Shown: positions 10,979 to 23,260 of the stretch, in pieces
Layout: the number at the start of each line of letters is the position of its first letter
Position numbering within the stretch: the stretch's first letter is position 1
DNA from: Hemerocallis citrina
Taxonomy: Eukaryota > Streptophyta > Magnoliopsida > Asparagales > Asphodelaceae
Length of the DNA stretch: 64,000 nt
NCBI GenBank assembly: GCA_017893485.1
Contig: CM030363.1
Span: forward strand, 178,634,935-178,698,934
Direction of reading: 5' to 3'
Program-made: the position numbers and the translations under genes
Notes under the pieces: generated by a model
Databases searched by the model: none
What the model was told of the DNA's origin: nothing
The model's input: the letters and a program-made list of their open reading frames with translations, nothing else

Positions 10979-13186
10979 ATGTCAAGAGTGAACTCGGGGA
11001 GTGAGGCCTCGTCCTCGAAGGATAATGGCGCCGAGGAGAGGAGGCAGGCGGAGATCCACAGGAAGGGGAAACAAATAGCCGAGCCGTCTGCGGCCGAAGC
11101 GAGGAAGGAGAAGAAGAGGAGAGTGGCGGCCCAATCACCTGTGGTCGAGGTGATCGTGAAGAATCTGAGGCAGGCCCCTGAGATGGGCCGATACCCTTCA
11201 GTGTTGTCCGGGCACGCGGGGGTCAGGCAGTACGAAGGCGACCTCTTGGAGAAGGCGGTCTTTGGCCAGTCGAAAGTTTACGAGGAACCCAACCCGGTTC
11301 TGACTACCGAAGCAGATGAGATTGCGTCGGTGCTGTCCGAAAGGGATCTCCTTCGGATCAGAGAGGGGTTCGCCATCCCTCCGGCGTACAAGCTAATTCT
11401 CCCCGGCGCTGGGATGCGAGCGAACTCCAAGCTACCATCGTCGGATATGTGCATGTTCGACTACGATTCGTTGAACGCTGGACTACACTTTCCCCTGCAC
11501 CCTTTCATTCTTCAGGTGCTCGGATGGTTCTGCTTCGCGCCGACCCAATTCATGCCGAATACATGGCGTCATGTGAACGCCTTCCATCTCCAGTGCTGCA
11601 ATGCTAAAGTCGAGCCGGACCTGACGGTCTTCCGAGGCCTGTATCGGATAAACCGGATGCACAAGACCGAGCATCGGTACTACTTGGGGCCGAGGAAAGG
11701 GGTTCGGATTATAGAAAACCCGGACTCAATTAAAGGCTGGAAGGAGAAGTTCTTCATATTGAGGGGGGAGCCGATGCTGCAAATTCCGAGCCAGTGGAAG
11801 CCCGAGGTGCCCAAGTTTGCGAGGGTCGACCCCATACTGACTGCGGCCGAGGAGGATGTGGCGAGGAAGATCATGGCCCTCCCACTGTTGAGTTGGAGGG
11901 AGTTGACGGAGGAGGTGCTGTTCGGGTCAGGCCTTAGCCCCATCGACCCTAGTATGCTCCTGACATCTCGTTTACTTTGTTTTTTCTTTCAAGTCTTTAG
12001 GTCGTCTTATTGATTCGGTTTGTGTTTCGTTTGATGCAGAAGCGCCGAAGATGGACTTTGATGCCATGATGGTTGACAGGAGCAAAGTAGCTGGTGGTAG
12101 GAAAAGGAAAAGGCCGGCCACGGCTGCCTCGTCAGGTCGGCAGCCCCAGGTTACTCCGACTACCACTCCGCCTCCTCCTATCATCGAGGCGCCTTCGTCG
12201 GCGGTAGTTGCCGAAGATTCCTCGGTGCCTGCTGCATCTGTCCCGGCTAGTGGGGCTTTTGATGTCAATGCAGCATTGTCACTCGATGCCCCGCCGTTTA
12301 CTGGTGCTGCCGAGGAGATTTTGACCGAGCAGCACAAGCAGCTGTTCGTGCCGAACTGGCGAGTGAAGAACCATGATGGATTCCTCGGTAACTCGCAGAT
12401 GTCGGTGTAGGTCGTCAAGCATCTAGCGACCCCGAAAGATAGAGACGCGCTGCAGGCGGGGACAGTAGGCGACGACACATACGAGGTGGCTTGGTCCCTT
12501 GTATCGGTGAGTCTTTCTTGTTAATTTTTTTCAAGTCTATTGCTCGGCCCGTGTCTTGCATTCATTGTTTGTCGTCTTTTCAGGCCACCTGTCACTTCGG
12601 CCATCTCCTTGAGACGTTCGCCGAACAGGAGAAGGAATTGAAGGCCGCCAGCAATAAAGACAGGTCGAAAAAGGTGAAGGCGGTTCGGCAGCTCGAGGCA
12701 GAGCAGAGGCGAGCCGAGGGCTTGGAGGTCCATGTCGCCGATCTTGTGGCCGACCTGGAGCGGGTCAAAGGACAGCTCGCTGATGAGTCCGCCAAAGCCG
12801 CCAAGGCTGCCGAGGAGCTGGCGACGGTAGTGAAGGCTCTGGTCGAGGTGAGGGCGGAGAAAGAGGGCCTGGTGACGAAGATCAAGGCCGAAGTTGAAGC
12901 TGAGGCGAAGAAGCACATATCCATCAACATGGAGAGGTCCTACCAGAGGGTGCTCGACCATGTTGAGGAGCGCCTCCCCGGCTTCGAGCGGGTCGGCTAT
13001 AGACTGTGGCCGGGGTCGCCCTCAGGCGACGAGGAGGTGGTAGGCAAAGGTGACGAGGAAGAAGGGGATGAAGAGGAGGAAGTGGTCGCCGACGCTTTGG
13101 TGACGGACCCTCAGGCCGAGGGGAGAGGCGAGGGGCCATCCGGCGATGTGCTTGTAATCGAAGCGGCGACGCAGGTGGACCCTTGA
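10979..13186 (+). pseudogene. Extra antisense ORF of Tat element (Transposase_28-like family), three exons, one stop
   Basis: Oriented opposite to gag-pol. Exons read as 10979-11951, 12040-12506 and 12584-13186, with canonical GT/AG introns (11952-12039 and 12507-12583) that keep the frame. That gives about 680 codons. The N-terminus is basic and Lys/Arg/Glu-rich. The middle (about residues 90-330) resembles the plant 'putative gypsy type transposon' family that I know as PF04195, with conserved segments around the ICMFDY-like, FPLHPF and NAFHLQC positions. The C-terminal third (exon 3) is an Ala/Glu/Lys coiled coil ending in an acidic tail. A TAG at 12408-12410 interrupts exon 2, but the frame stays open beyond it, so only one nonsense change separates it from an open gene. 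Extra ORFs of this kind occur in some plant Tat elements; the function is unknown. I infer the splicing from sequence. Confidence 0.7.
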
Positions 13187-13319
13187 TCTCCTCGTCTTTT
13201 TGTAATTTGCTTTCTTTTCCAAAAAAAACAATGTAACGCCTTTTTGCGGACTGGCCACCGCTTTTATTGATGAATGAAAAAAGATTACTTTGGCTTCGAG
13301 ATTGTCTAAGTATTTAGTT

Positions 13320-14075
13320 CGGCAATATAGCTCTTCAAACTGGTGCTTTCACATTTCAGATCGTCGAACAAACTCATGTCACCGAGGCGGCTCGGCGCCG
13401 AGCGGAGTTGTTTCAGCAGTCTCGTGAGGCTCGTCTCGAGGGTGAGGTTCATCTGACGAGAAGATACTAAATAACGTCGAGAGGAGAAACAGTGAGTTGT
13501 TGGCCGAGTTGCACCACCTGCGGCTAGTTAAGGCCGAACTTTCTGCAAAGGAGGAAGAGCTGGCCCGGGCTTGTGCCGAGCGAAATGATTTCGCCAGGAG
13601 GGTCGAGCAGCTGCAAAGGGTAACGGTCGACAAGAGTATCGAGGTGACCCACTTGCGCCGCGTCATATCTGATAGTGCCGAGCATCCTAGTTCGGCTAAA
13701 CTTCCTCGGTTCAAGATAATTGTGAGGGACGACACACTGAAGGACAGGATCGTCGAACTAGAGGAAGAGGTTGCTCGGCTTAAACCTCAGCCGGTGAGGG
13801 CTAATGTCCGCAGCACATCGTGTACCCGCGAAGAGATTGACCGAGGGATCACGTTCTATCAACTCGCGAGCCGAACCCCCATCACAGGTCGGACAGCAGC
13901 CGACGCCCAAAGTGGAGTAGCGGTATCTTCAAGTGGTGCTTCGGTTGGAGCGACTGTTAGGGTCAGCGGCGAGGAGGCGTCTCGGTTCGTCGGGTTAGAG
14001 ATGAGCTCGGAAGTCAAGAAACGCCGACCCCGGGTGTCACTGAACCGGAGCGTTCCCCTTCCGCGGAGGCGCTAA
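13320..14075 (+). pseudogene. Second antisense coiled-coil ORF of the Tat element, broken
   Basis: After an AG acceptor-like site (TTTCAG, about 13360) the sequence encodes a Glu/Arg/Leu-rich helix. It meets a stop (TAA near 13468) with a frame change, then stays open to 14075. The open part has heptad-like leucines over its first 100 residues, a conserved-looking middle (near 13830) and a basic C-terminus. There is no ATG at the start of the open part. It may be further exons of the preceding gene or a separate extra ORF. I recognise no enzyme domain. Confidence 0.4.
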
Positions 14076-14560
14076 AACGGGTCTTCGAACTGTCTTTTGT
14101 TGTAATCTTTGTGTCTTGTAAATTTACCAAGTTATATTAATGAAATTGGAGTTGGCTTGCTGATTGTTGTGTCGTAGTTGCTTTACTCTTGAAACGAACC
14201 ATAAGAACCAATAGTTAGCTTCTTCGAGCATTTTAACCGTAGCACTCTTGCTTTAGCTGTAGAATTTTAGCTCTTTGCTCGGGATATGCCGAGACAACCT
14301 CGTACTTCGGTAGTACGCATTCCTCGGCCGTTCGGTTCGGGAAACAGAGGGGGTGCAGTCGAACCGAGCGTCGGACTCCGAACTCGCCGTTAACACGTGG
14401 CTCCATCTGGACGGTCGATCACGATCATGGCACGCATCACGAGGCTAGAGGCACGAGTTTCGAGAAAATACTATCTTGTCGTTTTGTGGACACGTGGCAT
14501 GGTCTGGTCCGTTCATCACACTCTAGCACGCATTTTCAAATTATCTAACGGTAACTTTGC
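14076..14560. other. Non-coding spacer in the Tat element
   Basis: It contains a plausible 3' end for the antisense transcript (AT-rich, near 14110-14150) and then GC-rich sequence related to the 366 bp repeats (CACGTGG.., near 14390-14520). Confidence 0.4.
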
Positions 14561-14627
14561 CTCGAAAGGATTTTTCTCCATATACGAGGGTCGGTTCCTT
14601 GTCCGCTCGGTTCGAGGTTTTGAGCGA

Positions 14628-15215
14628 GGGTAGTCGATCCGAACGATGTAATCCGAACCACCGTTAGAGTTGCTTCACGGTCGCGGGAGCAGTTCCGACA
14701 GCGATCTACTTACGGCTTGCCTATGGGCGGGCCGGTAAAGTAAAGTCGAGCCGAGTGGTGGACTCCGGACCATCGATAGATTTGCTCGACGGTTGCGGGA
14801 GCAGTTCAGAACGGCGATCTACTTCTGGCTCGCCTTTAGTAAAGTCGAGCCGAGTGTTGGACTCCGAACCATCGGTGTAGTTTCAACGGTTGTGGGAGCA
14901 GTTCTGAACGGCGATCTACTTCTAGCTCGCCTAAAGGCGAGCCGGGGAAGTAAAGTCGAGCCGAGTGTTGGACTCCGAACCATCGGTGTAGTTTCAACGG
15001 TTGTGGGAGCAGTTCCGAACGGCGATCAACTTCTAGCTCGCCTAAAGGCGATCCGGGGAAGTAAAGTCGAGCCGAGTGTTGGACTCTGAACCATCGGTGT
15101 AGTTTCAACGGTTGTGGGAGCAGTTCCGAACGGCGATCTACTTCTAGCTCGCCTAAAGGCGAGCCGGGGAAGTAAAGTCAAGCCGGACATTGGACTCCGA
15201 ACCATTGGTTGAAAT
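14628..15215. repeat. 111 bp tandem repeat, about five copies
   Basis: TAAAGTCGAGCCGAG begins at 14741, 14840, 14951, 15062 and 15173. The last three spacings are exactly 111, and the first unit is shorter by 12 bases. Each unit contains AACGGCGATCTACTTCT and CGCCTAAAGGCGAGCC, the latter a short inverted repeat. The oldest copy (14628-14740) is the most diverged. Confidence 0.9.
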
Positions 15216-15369
15216 AAAAAATAAAAAACAAAGGCGGAGAGAAGCAATTTTAGAAGCATGAGAAAGCATTCTTTATTGATAATTGACGGCGAGCCGTTTT
15301 TACATATGACAACTTTAAAGAAATGAATTACAAGTTAAAGGAGAGGAATGGTTCGACACCCGGTGATAC

Positions 15370-16640
15370 TTAGAGAGGCACCAGGGCGCTTTCTTGGTAT
15401 TTTAACAGGTGGTCGGCATTCCAGGTCCTCGGAATCTCTCTGCCCTCTTGGTCTTCGAGACGATAAGCTCCGGGCCGAACTACCTTTGTGATCTTGTAGG
15501 GCCCTTCCCAATTCGGAGCCAGTTTGCTCTTCTGATTGGGGAAGGAGATGGCTAGCTTTCTGAGGACCAAGTCCCCTTCCTTGAGATCGGTGGGTCGGAC
15601 TTTCTTGTTGTACGCCAATTCGACCCTCCTCCGGTAATTCTGTTGGCGTATTGATGCTCTTTCCCTCAGCTCATCCACCAGGTCTAAGTTCGCCTGGAGG
15701 TCTCTGGCATTCTGTTCCTCATGGTAGGCTGCGAGACGAGGAGAGGGTATTCCGACTTCGAGTGGTATTACTACCTCGGACCTGTAGGTGAGGTTGAACG
15801 GGGACTCTCCTGTGGGGGTCCGTTTGTTGGTGCGATAGTTCCATAGCACATTGGGGAGTTGGTCGACCCATAGGCCAATGGAACATTTGTCCAATCTCTT
15901 CTTGATACCAGAGAGGATTGCCGGTTAGCGTTCTCTGCCTGTCCGTTCGACTGAGGGTGGGAGACAGAAGAGAAGCGCTGTTGGATGGCAAGATCTTCGC
16001 ACAGGGCTCGGAATGCGGCACCGGTGAACTGAGTCCCGTTGTCTGTTACGAGGACACGGGGGACGCCGAATCTGCAGATGATGCTCTTCCAGAAAAATTG
16101 AAGCACCTTGTTCTCGGTTATAGTGGCGAGGGGCTCGGCTTCAATCCACTTCGAGAAGTAGTCGATGGCTACGACCAAGAACTTGAACTGACCCGGAGCT
16201 GGAGGGAAAGGCCCTAGTAAATCCATCCCCCACATTGCGAAGGGGATAGGACTTGATAGGGAGGCGAGGTTGGCTTAAGGGAGGTGACGAACGTTGGAAT
16301 GTCTTTGACAAGAGCCACATTGCCGAACGTGTCGCTCGGCATCTTGGAGGAGAGTCGGCCAGAAGTATCCGTAATTCAGAGCTTTCCGAGCCAAAGACCT
16401 AGACCCTGAATGAGCTCCGCCGATGCCTTCGTGGAGCTCCTGTAAGGCGTAGTCGGCCTGTTCTGGGGAGAGGCACCTTAAGTATGGTCGGCAGTCAATC
16501 TACGAGAAGGAGCGCTTGTATAAGATCCCCTCGATCAAGACATACCGCTCGGCCCTGGTTCTAACTCGGCGTGCTTCTTTAGGGTCCTCGGGGAGGAGTC
16601 CGTCCCTTAGGAATTCCACTAAGGGTTTCATCCAATTATC
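15370..16640 (-). pseudogene. Tat element integrase, frameshifted
   Basis: It follows the second RNase H. The N-terminal HHCC zinc motif lies at about 16290-16430 (ELHEG..AH and CGSCQ). The catalytic core has Asp in WGMDLLGPF, Asp in VTDNGTQF and Glu in NGQAEN. The C-terminal domain ends near 15370 with the LAPNWEGPY-type conserved block. It is broken: a frameshift near 16640 relative to RNase H, stop codons near 16500 and 16260, and a second frameshift near 15900 just after the catalytic Glu. No chromodomain is seen, as expected for Tat. Confidence 0.85.
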
Positions 16641-19374
16641 TTGTAGCAGGACTGGTAAAGACTCCACTAAGTCGAGGGTCTTCTATGCTCGGCTTCATGA
16701 GGACCTCGATCAAGACGGTTTGCTCGAGACCTTGGAGGGAGGATGAGGCCAACTTGGAGAGGGCGTCGGCTTGCGAATTCTCCTCTCGAGGGACTTGTTG
16801 GTTGAGTGCCTCTTTGAACCGGCCCATAAGGGTTCGGACCTTGGCGAGGTACTTCGCCATCCGTTCGTCTCGCGCCTCGTACTCGCCCAAAACTTGGTTC
16901 ACGACCAGCTGAGAGTCACTATGGATTCGGAGGCGCTGCGCCCCGGCACTTCGGGCAAGTCCGAGGCCCGCGATTAGTGCTTCATACTCCGCCTCATTGT
17001 TTGAGGCCATGAAATTCATGCGGAGGGCATACTGGAGGATGAAGTCATCTGGACCATTCAGGATGATACCAGCGTCGCTGCCCTCGTTGCAGGAGGAACC
17101 GTCCACGAAGAGCATCCAAATGGGGGGACCGTTCGGGACGTGACTGACCTCGGGAATGGTGGACTCGACTATGAAGTCGGCGAGAGCCTGAGCTTTGATT
17201 GCAGTCCGGGGGTGGTGGGAGATGTCGTGTTGGCTCAGCTCGATGGACCACTTCATAGGCTGGCCTGAGGTCTCTGGTTTGTGAAGGATCTGCTTCAGCG
17301 GTTGGTCGGTGAGGACCACAACCGAATGGGACTGGAAGTACGGTCAGAGCTTCCTTGCCGCCATGATCAGGGCGTAAGCCATCTTCTCAATCTTCGGATA
17401 ACGAAGTTCGGCGTCCCGAAGCACCTTACTCACATAGTAAATGGGCTTCTGAGTCCGGTCCTCTTCCCTGACCAAAACAGCACTTAGGGTCTGCTCGGAA
17501 GCAGCTAAGTATGTGAAGAGAGTTTCCCCTGGAACGGGTTTGCTGAGCAGGGGAGGATTGACCAAGTATGCTTTCAGCTGTTCAAAAGACTTCTGTTGCA
17601 ATTCGCCCCACTGGAAACCCTTGGCACCCCTGAGAGCCTTGAAGAAGGGGAGGCACCTTTCCCCCGACTTCGAAAGGAACCGCCCAATAGCGGCGAGCCG
17701 ACCCGTAAGATTCTGCACTTCCTTGACGTTCCGGGGCGGGGCCATGTCCAGTATGGCCTTGATTTTCTCAGGATTTGCTTCGATCCCTCGCTGGCACACC
17801 ATGAAGCCGAGGAACTTTTCTGAGGAGACTCCGAACGCACATTTGTTCAGATTTAGTCTCATGTTGTGCCTTCTCAATACACCGAAAGCCTCCTGGAGGT
17901 CGGCCACATGGTCGGTACCTCGAATGTTTTTAACGAGCATGTCGTCGACGTACACTTCCATGTTGCGGCCTATCTGGCTTTGGAAGACTTTGTTAACGAA
18001 GCGCTGGTAGGTGGCCCCAGCGTTCTTCAATCCGAACGGCATTACCCTATAATAGTAGAGGCCCTGGTCGGTAATGAAGAAGGTCTTCGGAATGTCCGGA
18101 GGGAACATTCGGATCTGGTTATAGCCGGAGAAGGCATCCATGAAGCTGAGGAGCTCATGACCCCAGGTGGCATCAATGAGGGTGTCGATATTTGGGAGAG
18201 GGAATGGATCCTTCAGACATGCCTTATTCAGGTCGGTGAAGTCGATGCATATCCTCTAAAAGCCATTGGACTTCTTAACCATAACATCTCTGGAGAGCCA
18301 TTCGGGGTAGTTCACCTCCTGTATAAATCGAGCCTTTAAGAGTTTATCCACCTCCTCCTTGATGGCCTGTTGTCTCTCGGGAGCGATTTTACGCCTCTTC
18401 TGCTGAACCGGTTTGCACCCCGGTTCGACACTGAGGCGGTGGACTAGCAGTTCCTCAGATATCCCGGGCATATCTGCGGCGGACCAAGCAAACAGGTCGC
18501 GGTTATCCCGGATGCATTGCACCAAGTCGTAACATAGTGCGGTCGGCAAGGACTTGCTGATGAGGAACTTTCGACTCGGGTCCTCGTCTGAAAAGAGTAC
18601 TTCTTCCAACTCGTCCGCCGGCTCGGACGTGGGTCGGACATTCGGCTCGGGGATCTCTAGAGTCTCGAGGGAGAGCACCGGACCCCCCGTGGAAGTCATG
18701 TAGCACTTCCGTGCCGTTTCTTGGCTGCCGCTGACTTCTCCCACTCCCGACCGAGTGGGGAACTTCATTTTAAGATGGTTCGCTGAAGGGACAGCTTCCA
18801 GGGCAGCTAGGCCGGGTCGGCCTAGGATGACATTATATGCGGCCGGAACGTCGACGACCATAAAGTCCATCGGCTCGGTCCGGGTAGTAGGGGTCTTTCC
18901 AGCAGTTACGTCCAGGGTAATAACCCCTTCGACAGTTACTGGTACCCCCGTGAACCCGTGGAGCGTGTAGCCGGCCGGTTTGAGGCGATCCCGGGACAGC
19001 TGCAGCCCTCGGAATGCCGAGAGGAAGAGGATGTTCACCGAACTCCCGTTGTCCACCAGGATCCTCTGCACTTTGAAATTTGCCATGCAAAGGTCGATGA
19101 CAAGTGCGTCACAGTGGGGAGTTCGGACCCCCTCGAGGTCTTCATCAGAGAAAGTCACTGGGACGCCGAGGCCTTTGGGGGGAGGGGCGCTGTGTACTGA
19201 GTTGACCTCTCGGACGAAGGCCTTCCGAGAGGAGTTGGAGGAGCCCCCCATGGGGCCTCCGTGGATGAGGTGCAGAACTCGTTCTTCCTCGAACTCGGGG
19301 GTCTCATAGCGCCACTCGGAGCGCTTGTTAGCCCCCCGAGGCGGAGGAGTGGCGCGTTCCCCCTGATTGTTTGC
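16636..19374 (-). pseudogene. Tat pol: protease, reverse transcriptase, RNase H and second RNase H
   Basis: One reading frame crossed by stops at 18256-18258 (TAG) and 17344-17346 (TGA). The protease has VDNGSS, with the catalytic Asp near 19051. RT begins about 18420 and contains MDAFSGYNQI, MPFGLKNAGATYQ and the catalytic YVDD (about 17960). The first RNase H spans roughly 17560-17150. A second, archaeal-type RNase H follows (about 17110-16740) with FVDGSS, NNEAEYEAL, IHSDSQ and QADALSK. The RNase H pair is diagnostic of the Tat lineage. A stop at 16636-16638 coincides with a frameshift into integrase. Confidence 0.9.
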
Positions 19375-20862
19375 CTTCACAAATTTGGCCAACTGTCCCC
19401 TCTGGATGAGGGCTTCTATCTCATTTCTCAATGCCCGGCAGTCATTGGTGTCATGGCCGTGGTCCCGGTGGTAACGACACCATTTCTCTTTGTTCCTCCT
19501 CTTGGCCGGGGTGTTCATCCTCGGAGCCGGAGGTATGACTCCTTCCTTCTCCACTTCCATCAGGATGGTGGAGACATTGGTGGTGAGGGGAGTGAACTTC
19601 TCAAACCTGGGGGGAGGACGGCGCTGGCCGCTATTGTCCTTCTGTAGCTTTTTGGACCCCTCCTCCTCTGTCATCTTCCTCTTCGATCCGGAGGCGGATC
19701 CTCCGAAATTCGGGAGGCACTCGGCCTCCTCCGCCCGAATGTACTTCTCGCATCTTAGGAGAAGATCGGCGAAGTTGTGCGGGGGCTTCTTGGCGAGGGA
19801 CGACCGGAGGTTGGAGTTGAGGACGTTCGACTGGAACGCGACGGTCGCCACAGACTGGTCGAGGGAGGCGATCGACCTGACCTCCACGGTGAATCTCCTC
19901 ACGTAGTCCCTCAACTTTTCTCCCCTCTCCTGTCAGAGGTGGAGCAGGGAGAGGCTAGTCTTCTCTGTTCGTCTGCTACTCACAAAGTGAGTTATGAAGA
20001 GCGTTTCGAACTGCTCGAACGAGAAGATGGAAGAGGAAGCGAGCCTGGAGTACCATTCCCGAGACGACCCCTTGAGGGTGGCGGGGAAGGTCTTGCAGAG
20101 CATGGCGTCGGAAGCTTGATGGATCAGCATTAAGGTCTTGAAGCTTTCAACATGATCAACTGGGTCGGACTCCCCTGAGTACGTTTCAAACTGCGGAGGT
20201 TTGAAACCCCTCGGTATGGGGGCCTCCATGATTGTCCGAGAGAAGGGGGGTCTGCTGGGGCGGACGGTCCCTGCTCTTGACTCTTCCTCCTTGTCCATGC
20301 AACCGATGCGCCTCTCCATCTCGTGGAGACGACGGTAGAGGGCATCGTCCCTCCGCTGGTAATCGAACGATCCCCTGGACTCTTCTTCATAGGAAGGGGA
20401 GCGGGGACTACGGCATCGGTAGTCCTGGGATCAGCGAGGACTGTGTTGATGTTGCTGGCGACTAGGAGCCGGGGCAGGACTTACGGATCGGTGGCGAGGA
20501 CTTGGAGCCCGTGGGGGCATTGGAACCCTTTGGGCATCAATGTTGTTGTTGCGAAGGTTGAGGGCCTGCAACACCGTAGCCTGGAACTGTAGGAACTCGG
20601 CACGAGTGATTGGTGCCTCATTGTTCCTCGGATGATGTCGATCGGCAGGGGAATGCGGTCTCCTCCTTCGGCGCTCGGGAGATTCCCCCCGTCCTCTTCG
20701 GTCCGGAGACCTTCTGCCGTTTGGGCGATGAGGAGATCTCTCACCTAGATGTTGGCGGGAGGCTCCCTCGCGGGCCCGCTTCTCATCTAGGCGTTGGCGA
20801 AGGTCCTCATCCCTTTGGCGATTCAGGACAGTGTTTCGGAGGTCGGGGCTATGGGAAGCCAT
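19375..20862 (-). pseudogene. Tat gag
   Basis: The ATG at 20862 starts an Arg/Ser/Pro-rich N-terminus. It is followed by the capsid-like region (KPPQFETYSGESDP.. near 20190) and a zinc-binding motif CRYHRDHGHDTNDC (about 19440-19480) typical of Tat Gag. Two in-frame TGA codons (20431-20433 and 19933-19935) interrupt it, and the frame resumes each time. Gag is in the same frame as pol, so the ancestral element encoded one polyprotein. Confidence 0.85.
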
Positions 20863-21150
20863 AGAGTCCGAGGAGGCATTGTGGACCGAGACATGGTCCA
20901 GGTGGAGAGGTTGCTTTTACCTCCGCTGGTTCTGACCGGCAGGGCCATTAGGAGGTGGTTGGTTCGGATGAGGAGGCTGGCCCTGTTGGGCCGGGGGAGG
21001 AAGTTGTTCGGTTTGCACGGGGACTTCCTCCTGTTGACCGGCGGGGTTGGGCTCGCGGTTGGACCCCCTAGATCTGACCCTCTTGGGAGGCATGGCTGGA
21101 GAGGAGCTTAGTCGACGAGGAAGAGGTGGAGGCTATTCGTGTGGTGTTGT

Positions 21151-21168
21151 TTCCCACAGACGGCGCCA
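21151..21168 (-). other. Primer-binding site of the Tat element
   Basis: On the minus strand TGGCGCCGTCTGTGGGAA begins three bases after the 5' LTR. It is complementary to a tRNA 3' end ending GGCGCCA and is a form seen in plant Tat elements. The Athila elements in this window have a different PBS that shares only the first nine bases. Confidence 0.85.
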
Positions 21169-21171
21169 ATC

Positions 21172-21764
21172 TGTTACCGCTGATTCTGGTGTGGCGGTAA
21201 ACAGATGAGATTTGTGAGTTCGTACGAAACCTGAATAGCGGATCCAAACCTTCTGATTCCTGCCGCTACCTGCAAGGAAGTGCGATACACCGGGGTTGAT
21301 TCCGGCGATGCACCCTCCGACGCTCTTGTCAGTAAACAGTGGTGATTAAGAAAAGAGCTTAAGGTGGGAAAAGAGTGATTAACCTGTCACAGTGGTGGGT
21401 AGGAGGTATTTATAGTCGCCATAGGAGCTTGTTAAGGGATTTGATTTCCTGTGAAACTGTTAGGAGTAAAATTCTCACAATTAGTTTAGGAAACTAATCC
21501 CTGATTCCCGGTGAGAGAAATCAGGCCCGTTGATTTGGTCAAATCAGTGGCCCTGATTTTCCTCTTGCTGGTCTGGGTTTGTTTTGAGTCGGGACCCGTA
21601 CCCAATTGGAGTGGATCCGTTTTGCGGGTTATCGGATCTGTGAAGAGGAGATCCAGTAACCGCTTTGGGCCCATCTATATGTGAAATTACCGTTTTACCC
21701 CTGGGCTTCAAGATTCGTGCCCAATCTGGACGGTTGTGATTTAACCCCATTTTTAGCCATATCA
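21172..21764 (-). mobile_element. Tat element 5' LTR
   Basis: 593 bp, a direct repeat of 7827-8421. The minus-strand TATA box is TATAAATA at 21407-21414. It is followed at 21765-21769 by the target duplication CCTGG. Confidence 0.93.
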
Positions 21765-21769
21765 CCTGG

Positions 21770-23260
<1,491 letters not shown>

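Larger units (their letters stand above)
7827..21764 (-). mobile_element. Tat-lineage Ty3/gypsy retrotransposon with extra antisense gene
   Basis: A complete 13.9 kb element bounded by 595 and 593 bp LTRs and TSD CCTGG. Minus-strand order is 5' LTR, PBS, gag, protease, RT, RNase H, a second (archaeal-type) RNase H, integrase, then about 7 kb of non-pol DNA, PPT and 3' LTR. The second RNase H and the oversized 3' region are hallmarks of the Tat lineage. The 3' region holds two blocks of tandem repeats and an oppositely oriented spliced gene. Gag-pol carries several stops and at least two frameshifts. By eye the LTRs differ at about 18 positions (about 3%). Confidence 0.9.

Noticed and set aside
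14793..15259. Repetitive peptides encoded on both strands
   Set aside because: 111 is divisible by 3, so the tandem array stays open in every unit; this is a consequence of the period, not evidence of a protein.
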